Shown: one piece after another, positions 1-5,036 of the stretch
Numbering within the stretch: the first letter of the stretch is position 1
How the letters are laid out: each line of letters starts with the position of its first letter
Assembly (NCBI GenBank): GCA_958439775.1
Contig: CAUBWQ010000043.1
Coordinates: 1 to 7,178 of the forward strand
Source of the DNA: an uncultured Collinsella sp.
GTDB lineage: Bacteria; Actinomycetota; Coriobacteriia; Coriobacteriales; Coriobacteriaceae
Length of the DNA stretch: 7,178 nt
Reading direction: 5' to 3'
Translations under genes and position numbers: made by a program
Notes under the pieces: generated by a model
The model's input: only the letters and a program-made list of their open reading frames with translations
Told to the model about the DNA's origin: nothing
The model's database searches: none

Positions 1-1
1 C

Positions 2-1141
<1,140 letters not shown>

Positions 1142-1181
1142 GGACTGCTGTCTCGAACTCTCACACATCTCTGCTTCATTT

Positions 1182-1231
1182 GCGCCGCCGCGGTGTCCGG
1201 ATTCGCCCGGATGCTGCGGCGGCGCTATACT
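1182..1231 (+). terminator. GC-rich hairpin after the GH4 gene, probable terminator
   Basis: GCGCCGCCGC (1182-1191) is exactly complementary to GCGGCGGCGC (1216-1225). Inside it TCCGG (1196-1200) pairs with CCGGA (1207-1211), and the bases between can form wobble pairs, so the whole 44 nt can fold as one long stem with a 6-nt loop. It lies 40 nt after the GH4 stop. The tail (TATACTTA) is only partly T-rich, so termination may be leaky. The tail also doubles as a possible -10 box for ychF. Confidence 0.6.
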
Positions 1232-1263
1232 TATGAAGTTTGAAGTACCTGTACCAAAAGGAG
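1226..1263 (+). promoter_or_regulatory. Possible ychF -10 box (TATACT) and ribosome binding site
   Basis: TATACT at 1226-1231 matches five of six bases of the -10 consensus and touches the 3' foot of the preceding hairpin. No convincing -35 hexamer is seen 16-18 nt upstream, where the hairpin lies. AAGGAG at 1258-1263 is a strong Shine-Dalgarno sequence 5 nt before GTG at 1269. It decides the start against the in-frame ATG at 1233, which has no such site. Confidence 0.4.
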
Positions 1264-1268
1264 CTGTC

Positions 1269-2345
1269 GTGTCCCTTTCCATCGGTATCGTGGGCCTGCC
1301 CAACGTGGGCAAGTCGACGCTGTTCACCGCGCTTACCAAAAAGACCGGCCTTGCCGCCAACTACCCGTTTGCCACGATCGACCCCAACGTGGGTATCGTC
1401 GATGTGCCCGATAGCCGCCTGCAAAAGCTCGCCGACATCGTCAACCCCGGCCGCATTGTGCCGGCTACGGTCGAGTTCGTCGACATCGCAGGCCTGGTGA
1501 AGGGTGCCAACGAGGGCGAGGGCCTGGGCAACCAGTTCTTGGCAAACATCCGCGAGACCGACGCCATCTGCGAGGTCGTGCGCTACTTTAAGGATCCCAA
1601 CGTCATGCGTGAGGTGGGCCGCACGGGCGAGTTCGTCGACCCCGCCGGTGATGCCGATACCATCATGACCGAGCTCATCCTGACCGACATGGGCACGCTC
1701 GAGAAGCAGCTGCCCAAGCTCGAGAAGGAGGCCAAGCGCGACAAGGAGCTCATGCCCAAGTTCGAGGTGGCCAAGCGCCTGCTTGCCTGGCTCAACGAGG
1801 GCAAGCGCGCCGCATCCATGGAGATGACCGACGAGGAGCGTGCTGCCGCCAAGGGCCTGTTCCTGCTCACCATGAAGCCCATCCTGTATGTGGCCAACGT
1901 GGACGAGGACATGCTCAACGACGATCTGGCGCCCATCGACGGCGTCAAGCCGCTGCCTATCTGCGCCAAGATCGAGGCCGAGCTTTCCGAGCTCGATCCC
2001 GAGGACGCTGCCGACTACCTGGAGAGCCTGGGCCTGGAGCAGCCCGGCCTGGACGTGCTCGCGCAGGCCGCCTACAAGCTGCTCGGCCTGCAGTCGTTCT
2101 TTACGGCTGGCGAGATGGAGGTCAAGGCCTGGACGGTGCGTCAGGGCGCGACCGCCCCGCAGGCCGCCGGTGTCATCCACACCGACTTTGAGCGCGGCTT
2201 TATTAAGGCCGAGGTCATTGGCTATGACGACTACATCGAGCTCGGTGGCGAGCAGGGCGCCAAGGCTGCCGGCAAGCTGCGTATTGAGGGCAAGGACTAT
2301 GTCATGGCCGATGGCGACGTCGTGCACTTCCGCTTTAACGTGTAA
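1269..2345 (+). CDS. ychF: Redox-regulated ATPase YchF (Obg/OLA1 family)
   Basis: The product has 358 residues, against 363 for E. coli YchF, and starts at GTG 1269. That start has an AAGGAG site 5 nt upstream and yields the family N-terminus [17 protein letters not shown]. Domains seen are the P-loop GLPNVGKST (residues 9-17), the G3 region [20 protein letters not shown] (71-90), a charged helical/coiled-coil stretch (about 143-178), NVDE (210-213) and a C-terminal TGS domain (about 276-357). The NxxE form in place of the usual NKxD G4 motif is why this family prefers ATP over GTP. The TGS domain contains [15 protein letters not shown] and ends in [11 protein letters not shown]. YchF binds ribosomes in the cytoplasm and has been linked to stress responses and translation. 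An oddity is that residue 114, a histidine in E. coli YchF, is Arg here, and the following loop is about 4 residues longer. It is probably cotranscribed with the DUF1648 gene 11 nt downstream. Confidence 0.98.
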   Translation: MSLSIGIVGLPNVGKSTLFTALTKKTGLAANYPFATIDPNVGIVDVPDSRLQKLADIVNPGRIVPATVEFVDIAGLVKGANEGEGLGNQFLANIRETDAICEVVRYFKDPNVMREVGRTGEFVDPAGDADTIMTELILTDMGTLEKQLPKLEKEAKRDKELMPKFEVAKRLLAWLNEGKRAASMEMTDEERAAAKGLFLLTMKPILYVANVDEDMLNDDLAPIDGVKPLPICAKIEAELSELDPEDAADYLESLGLEQPGLDVLAQAAYKLLGLQSFFTAGEMEVKAWTVRQGATAPQAAGVIHTDFERGFIKAEVIGYDDYIELGGEQGAKAAGKLRIEGKDYVMADGDVVHFRFNV

Positions 2346-2356
2346 GGACGACGCAT

Positions 2357-2740
2357 ATGTTTAAATATGGCAAAAAAGCTGGCTACATGGGTATTGCGCT
2401 GCTCGTACTTGCGGTGATTCCGCTGGTGGTCGCAGCGTGTGTTATCCCCAACATTGGTCCCGAGGTGGCAACGAAGTTTAACGCCGCCGGCGAGGTGACG
2501 CGCTGGGGCAAGAGCTACGAGTTGCTGGCGCTGCCGGTGCTCAACCTGCTGCTGAGCGTAGCGACGTACTTTACGGCGGGACGCCAGGCTAAAAACAATG
2601 ATGACTCCGCCGCCATGGCACGCATCGTGTGCGAGCGCTATCTGCGCAACGGTTGCATCACGGGTGTGTTCCTCAACGTGATCAACGTTTACTTTATGTA
2701 CTCGGCGATTACCGGAACAGGCTTTGGTTTTGGTTTCTAG
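2357..2740 (+). CDS. Small DUF1648-type integral membrane protein
   Basis: The product has 127 residues. The ATG at 2357 has AAGGA (2344-2348) overlapping the ychF stop codon, 8 nt upstream, so translational coupling with ychF is likely. Three hydrophobic segments are visible, at about residues 10-31, 54-73 and 99-118, consistent with a three-helix inner-membrane protein. Residues 41-60, FNAAGEVTRWGKSYELLALP, fit the DUF1648 signature of a soluble loop with Gly and Trp-Gly-Lys next to a Pro-containing helix. DUF1648 occurs in SdpI-like immunity/signal proteins and in many small proteins of unknown role, and the SdpI C-terminal part is absent here. The basic N-terminus (MFKYGKK) suggests a cytoplasmic N-terminus. 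The tail GTGFGFGF is simple and glycine/phenylalanine-rich. The cellular role is unknown, and the operon with ychF does not make it clear. The stop lies 9 nt from the stop of the convergent gene. Confidence 0.85.
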   Translation: MFKYGKKAGYMGIALLVLAVIPLVVAACVIPNIGPEVATKFNAAGEVTRWGKSYELLALPVLNLLLSVATYFTAGRQAKNNDDSAAMARIVCERYLRNGCITGVFLNVINVYFMYSAITGTGFGFGF

Positions 2741-2749
2741 CTTGTCCTT

Positions 2750-3139
2750 TTAGGCAACGAGTCTACAAGCAAATTCGATGGCTGCTGCGAGGCCGCCGCT
2801 TGATCGTGGTTTAAAGACCATGTCGGCGGCGGCCTCGTTTTCGTATCCGGCGCCGCGAAGGGCGAGTGCGATACCGGCTTCTAAAAGGAGCGGCAGGCCG
2901 CGTTGGCTGGTTGCGATTACGGCAGCCTGATTGAGCGAGCAACTGTGCGCCTGGCATCGGATGGCAAGTTCACCTTGCGCCGGGCAAGGGACCAGAACGG
3001 CGGCGACGCGACTTGATAGCAATGCAAATGCGGTGCGCTCATCGGGCGAAAGGCATTCTGCTTCAACTACGACGAGCTTGGGCGGTGCGCTGTTTGTGCG
3101 AAGCGTGGCTCGGTGCATGCGGACCGAAGAACCCGACAT
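2750..3139 (-). CDS. Hypothetical 129-residue protein, divergent from an XRE regulator; weak resemblance to the C-terminal part of HAD phosphatases
   Basis: The start chosen is ATG at 3139-3137, because AGGAG (plus-strand CTCCT at 3146-3150) lies 6 nt before it. An in-frame TTG at 3163 has no such support. I do not recognise the family with certainty. No signal peptide or clear membrane helix is seen. Residues 72-121 (AAVIATSQRG ... EAGIALALRGAG ... AAADMVFKPRSSGGLAAAIE) resemble the end of Cof-type HAD phosphatases, where the matching pattern is a GDxxND loop, an AG-hydrophobic strand, Ad-hydrophobic-V and G(L/V)A-x-AI. The acidic catalytic residues are absent here (SQRGLP at 79-84). Residues 21-28 (KLVVVEAE) sit where an aspartate motif would be expected. 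It could therefore be a degenerate, non-catalytic HAD-like domain, but this is inference from pattern only. The gene has good codon structure and its own ribosome binding site. The palindrome at 3163-3186 overlaps its probable promoter, suggesting control by the divergent regulator. Confidence 0.7.
   Translation of the reverse strand: MSGSSVRMHRATLRTNSAPPKLVVVEAECLSPDERTAFALLSSRVAAVLVPCPAQGELAIRCQAHSCSLNQAAVIATSQRGLPLLLEAGIALALRGAGYENEAAADMVFKPRSSGGLAAAIEFACRLVA
2788..2841 (+). terminator. Probable intrinsic terminator of the ychF/DUF1648 unit, inside the convergent gene
   Basis: CGAGGCCGCCGC (2788-2799) is perfectly complementary over 12 bp to GCGGCGGCCTCG (2826-2837), and the right arm is followed by TTTT (2838-2841). 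The loop contains a second small stem, TGGT (2807-2810) with ACCA (2817-2820). It lies about 48 nt after the DUF1648 stop, the right place and orientation to end that transcript. It is entirely within the reverse-strand coding sequence at 2750-3139, where it encodes part of an Ala/Gly-rich C-terminus. Confidence 0.65.
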
Positions 3140-3162
3140 AGAAAACTCCTGTGTATTCGGCA

Positions 3163-3186
3163 AAACGTAAACTATAGTTTACGTTT
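3163..3186. promoter_or_regulatory. Perfect 24-bp palindrome, probable operator/divergent promoter core
   Basis: The half-site AAACGTAAACTA is followed directly by its exact reverse complement TAGTTTACGTTT. The palindrome lies between the small reverse-strand gene (start 3139) and the XRE gene (start 3216). Its centre offers TATAGT as a -10 box on both strands (3173-3178 on plus, 3176-3171 on minus). On the minus strand TTGAAA (3205-3200) also precedes TAAACT (3181-3176) by 18 nt, a reasonable promoter for the small gene. A dimeric repressor bound here could block both promoters; the XRE protein is the natural candidate, by inference. Confidence 0.75.
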
Positions 3187-3215
3187 ATGTTCGGCTCCAT
3201 TTCAAACTCGGCTGC

Positions 3216-3434
3216 ATGGACGAACGTGCGAAACAGATTCTTGGCAGGCGGGTCGAAGAGACGCGCAGGGACCTTGGTATCTCCAAGGTTGATTTTTGTG
3301 TGGCAACAGGAATCAGCCGACCCTACCTCGACCGAATCGAAGATGGGACGGCAAATTTCACACTCAAGGTTCTATTTAAGATCGCGCCCGCACTCGGCAT
3401 GACGGTGTCAGAGCTTCTCGAGGGTATCGAATAG
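3216..3434 (+). CDS. Small XRE-family helix-turn-helix transcriptional regulator
   Basis: The 72-residue protein is essentially a single HTH_3/XRE domain (about residues 6-69) with no second domain. The core reads ISKVDFCVATGIS (22-34) followed by the recognition-helix region RPYLDRIEDGTANFT (35-49) and the closing helices LKVLFKIAPALGMTVSELL. This fits the lambda-repressor/Cro-like fold and DNA binding as a dimer. ATG 3216 is the first possible start in frame after the stop codon at 3168-3170. There is no recognisable Shine-Dalgarno sequence before it, so the gene may be weakly translated or read from a very short leader. It is divergent from the 129-residue unknown gene across a perfect palindrome, an arrangement typical of autoregulating repressors that control the divergent neighbour. 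Such single-domain XRE proteins also occur as antitoxins, but no adjacent co-directional toxin gene is visible. Confidence 0.88.
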   Translation: MDERAKQILGRRVEETRRDLGISKVDFCVATGISRPYLDRIEDGTANFTLKVLFKIAPALGMTVSELLEGIE

Positions 3435-3469
3435 GGCGTTTCCCGCTGCTAATTGACGCTCTTTGGGCG

Positions 3470-3511
3470 GGTCCCCCTGGTTGCGATGTGCAAAATCGCG
3501 AGTATTCAGCA
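3470..3511 (+). repeat. Copy A of an inverted intergenic repeat, 3' of the XRE gene
   Basis: GGTCCCCCT (3470-3478) is followed after 9 nt by GTGCAAAATCGC (3488-3499) and GAGTATTCAGCA (3500-3511). The same arrangement occurs in reverse complement at 3675-3713. Over the 24-nt core, 19 positions are identical without gaps, and more match if one base is shifted on each side of the TCG. The outer 9 nt are identical. It begins 35 nt after the stop of the XRE gene, in that gene's sense direction. Function unknown. Confidence 0.8.
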
Positions 3512-3674
3512 CCTGTTCAGCCGTAGATGGTAGCTCGGGCGGCTGGCTTTGCTTTTTTGACAGTAGTTAATCCACATACTAAATAAAAATGAGGAATAAA
3601 TATTTACTAGACGGAACCCTCGTCCTAAAAGTTCGTCTAACAATCGGCCGATTCTATGCCTCCGGCGGAGAAAT
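3512..3674. other. Gene-free, partly AT-rich spacer between the two repeat copies, with a hairpin and a 12-bp palindrome
   Basis: No convincing gene is seen. Base composition shifts to AT-rich at about 3548-3608, unlike the neighbouring genes. TTGACA, a perfect -35 hexamer, stands at 3557-3562, but the sequences 16-17 nt downstream (CTAAAT, TAAATA) match the -10 consensus at only three positions. TAGACGGAAC (3608-3617) pairs with GTTCGTCTA (3631-3639) with one bulged G. On the minus strand this stem is followed by an AT-rich run, so it may serve as a distant terminator for asparaginase. AATCGGCCGATT at 3642-3653 is a perfect 12-bp palindrome. Confidence 0.5.
3518..3558 (+). terminator. Candidate intrinsic terminator of the XRE gene
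   Basis: CAGCCG (3518-3523) pairs with CGGCTG (3540-3545) around a 16-nt loop. A T-rich tail, GCTTTGCTTTTTT (3546-3558), follows. The stem is short, but the tail is the best T-run downstream of the XRE gene, about 85-125 nt after its stop and directly after repeat copy A. Confidence 0.5.
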
Positions 3675-3713
3675 TGCAGAATACTCCGATTTTTGCACGG
3701 CCCGAGGGGGACC
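3675..3713 (-). repeat. Copy B of the inverted intergenic repeat, 3' of asparaginase
   Basis: Read on the minus strand it begins GGTCCCCCT (3713-3705), continues with a 6-nt spacer, then GTGCAAAAATCG and GAGTATTCTGCA (3698-3675). It begins 42 nt after the asparaginase stop codon, in that gene's sense direction. This mirrors copy A, which begins 35 nt after the XRE stop. The two arms could pair if transcription from either gene reads through the whole spacer. Confidence 0.8.
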
Positions 3714-3755
3714 ACCTGTCGTTTGAGGCTGCGATAAGTGGAACTGCCTTAGGGA

Positions 3756-4769
3756 TTACGCCATCGGGATGCGGTCGTGGTTGACTTGGCTGTAGAACAG
3801 GCGCTGGATCTCGGCGGCATCGCGTGACTGGCCGAGTGCCCACATGGTTTTGGCCACGAGCGTCTCGGTTGTCATATCGTCGCCGCGCAAAATACCCGGA
3901 TGATCAGCGTAGGCGCGGCCGACCTCATAAACACCTAGGTCAAGGCCTTCCTCGGGGACCTGTGTGGTCATAACGACGGTGCGGCCCGAATCGACCCAGC
4001 GAAAAATCGCCTCTTGGAACGACTCGCCCGACTCACCAAACTCGGGGATACCGCCAATGCCAAAGGTCTCCAGAATCACGGCGTCGTAGCTATCGGCAAG
4101 GGCGTCCAGCATGCCCGGGTTTACGCCGGGCGTAAGCTGGAGCACAAATACGCGCGGGTCGATGCTGTCGTAGAAACGCACCGGGTTTTCGCCCTGATGC
4201 GTGCCGTGAAGCCCGTTGCGCACGATGCGATCGTTGCGGATGTAGGCAATGGGCGGATAGTTGACGCTGATGAACGCGTTAAAGCTCATGGTGCGCTGCT
4301 TGCGGGCGCGCGTGCCGGCAATGGCGACGCCGCCAAACACAATCGACACATCGTGCGAATGCTCGTCGAGCGCATAGAGCAGGCTCTGATACAGGTTGAG
4401 CTTGGCGTCGGTAAAGGGGTTGCCCATGGGCTTTTGCGAGCCGGTGAGCACGATGGGCTTGGGGCTGTCCTGAATCAGATAGGAAAGCGCCGCCGCGGTG
4501 TAGCTCATGGTGTCGGTGCCGTGCAGAATCACGAAGCCGTCGTGGTCGGCATAACCCTCGACGATGACATCGCGGATGCGCATCCAGTCGCTTGGGCGCA
4601 TATTGGTGCTGTCGATGTTCATGGGCTGCACGACGTTGAGCTCGCAGAGGCCCGAGATCTCGGGGACGCTCTGGGCGAGCTCCTCACCGGTCAGGGCGGG
4701 GGAGAGACCGTTGCCGTCCTCGGTCGATGCGATGGTGCCGCCCGTGGCGATGAGAAGGATGCGCTTCAT
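3756..4769 (-). CDS. ansA: Type I (cytoplasmic) L-asparaginase
   Basis: The product has 337 residues, the usual length for AnsA. It starts at ATG 4769-4767, giving MKRILLIATGGTIAS, with AGGA 8 nt upstream on the minus strand. The frame is open further upstream to 4841, but that would add 24 residues without family character. The enzyme hydrolyses L-asparagine to aspartate and ammonia. Catalytic marks of the family are TGGTI with nucleophile Thr12, HGTDTM (83-88) with Thr85 and Asp86, and Lys157 in GTRARKQRT. TGSQKP (109-114) and the C-terminal TTQVPEEG segment (268-275) also fit. There is no signal peptide, which agrees with the cytoplasmic type I enzyme and not the secreted type II. It stands alone on its strand, convergent with the XRE gene and divergent from guaA, so it is probably monocistronic. 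No key residue is missing. Confidence 0.96.
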   Translation of the reverse strand: MKRILLIATGGTIASTEDGNGLSPALTGEELAQSVPEISGLCELNVVQPMNIDSTNMRPSDWMRIRDVIVEGYADHDGFVILHGTDTMSYTAAALSYLIQDSPKPIVLTGSQKPMGNPFTDAKLNLYQSLLYALDEHSHDVSIVFGGVAIAGTRARKQRTMSFNAFISVNYPPIAYIRNDRIVRNGLHGTHQGENPVRFYDSIDPRVFVLQLTPGVNPGMLDALADSYDAVILETFGIGGIPEFGESGESFQEAIFRWVDSGRTVVMTTQVPEEGLDLGVYEVGRAYADHPGILRGDDMTTETLVAKTMWALGQSRDAAEIQRLFYSQVNHDRIPMA

Positions 4770-4820
4770 GCTGGTATTCCTATCGTATTTGCCGCCGCAG
4801 AGGCGGAGCCGTTCGGCAGT

Positions 4821-4848
4821 ATTGTGGCACAGGGCGTCCAATGTTCAA
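4821..4848 (-). promoter_or_regulatory. ansA: Candidate ansA promoter
   Basis: On the minus strand, TTGAAC (plus 4843-4848) precedes CACAAT (plus 4821-4826) by 16 nt. A TG dinucleotide one base before CACAAT gives an extended -10 element. The match is moderate (four of six at each hexamer). Transcription would start near 4814 and give a leader of about 45 nt, which holds a small GC stem, CCGCC (4792-4796) with GGCGG (4802-4806). Confidence 0.4.
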
Positions 4849-4880
4849 ACGTATTACATCATCTGGAACGTTTGGTAACA
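4842..4880. promoter_or_regulatory. Imperfect inverted repeat in the ansA-guaA divergent spacer, possible operator
   Basis: TGTTCAAACGT (4842-4852) is mirrored by ACGTTTG (4868-4874) plus AACA (4877-4880), with two unpaired bases in the right arm. The inner 7 bp are perfect and separated by 15 nt. The left arm covers the candidate -35 hexamer of ansA, a position suited to a repressor site. No regulator is identified. Confidence 0.35.
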
Positions 4881-4955
4881 CTTCAATCGCCGTCAAATAG
4901 GGGCCAGGTCGTGCGTTTGCCGTGCGCTGATGGCTGCGAGGGGCGAGAAACCCCA

Positions 4956-5036
4956 TATAACGTGTACACTATGGAGGTTATTTTCGTTCATTCACGCGGG
5001 TGGGCACCGGCTCCCCGCCAACAAGAGGGGGAAACC
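4956..5036 (+). promoter_or_regulatory. guaA: Candidate guaA -10 box, leader and ribosome binding site
   Basis: TATAAC (4956-4961) matches five of six -10 bases, although no good -35 is seen. TACACT at 4965-4970 is an alternative. A GGGG (4940-4943)/CCCC (4951-4954) stem lies just upstream. The leader can form GCGGG (4996-5000) with CCCGC (5014-5018), or instead the C-run 5013-5016 can pair with the G-run of the ribosome binding site. The site AGAGGGGG (5024-5031) is 5 nt before ATG 5037 and fixes the start. No known riboswitch consensus is recognised. Confidence 0.4.

Noticed and set aside
1233..1268. ATG at 1233 as the ychF start
   Set aside because: It has no ribosome binding site and would add 12 residues not seen in YchF. 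GTG 1269 has AAGGAG at the right distance.
1176..2327. Long 383-codon open frame on the minus strand opposite ychF
   Set aside because: It is a shadow of the GC-rich ychF codons. Its His/Leu/Gly-rich sequence has no family character, while the plus strand shows every YchF motif.
2357..2740. SdpI-type bacteriocin immunity protein
   Set aside because: Only the DUF1648 part is recognisable. The SdpI C-terminal region and any SdpC-like toxin or SdpR-like regulator next to it are absent.
3140..3163. TTG at 3163 as the start of the small reverse-strand gene
   Set aside because: It lies on the edge of the palindrome and has no ribosome binding site, whereas ATG 3139 has AGGAG 6 nt upstream.
2931..3170. 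79-codon plus-strand frame opposite the small reverse-strand gene
   Set aside because: No ribosome binding site or recognisable domain. The opposite strand has an ideal start and a coherent hydrophobic pattern.
2750..3434. Toxin-antitoxin pair
   Set aside because: The genes are divergent and not in one operon, and the 129-residue protein shows no known toxin motif, so the claim is not supported.
3506..3715. 69-codon open frame on the minus strand in the convergent spacer
   Set aside because: It crosses both repeat copies, has no family resemblance or ribosome binding site, and its composition follows the AT-rich island.
4770..4841. 24-residue N-terminal extension of asparaginase
   Set aside because: The family begins just before the TGGTI motif, as it does from ATG 4769. 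The extension has no signal peptide character and overlaps the candidate promoter.
4014..5036. In-frame 341-codon extension of guaA upstream of 5037
   Set aside because: It runs antisense through ansA and lacks similarity to the GMP synthase N-terminus. The strong ribosome binding site at 5024-5031 fixes the start at 5037.
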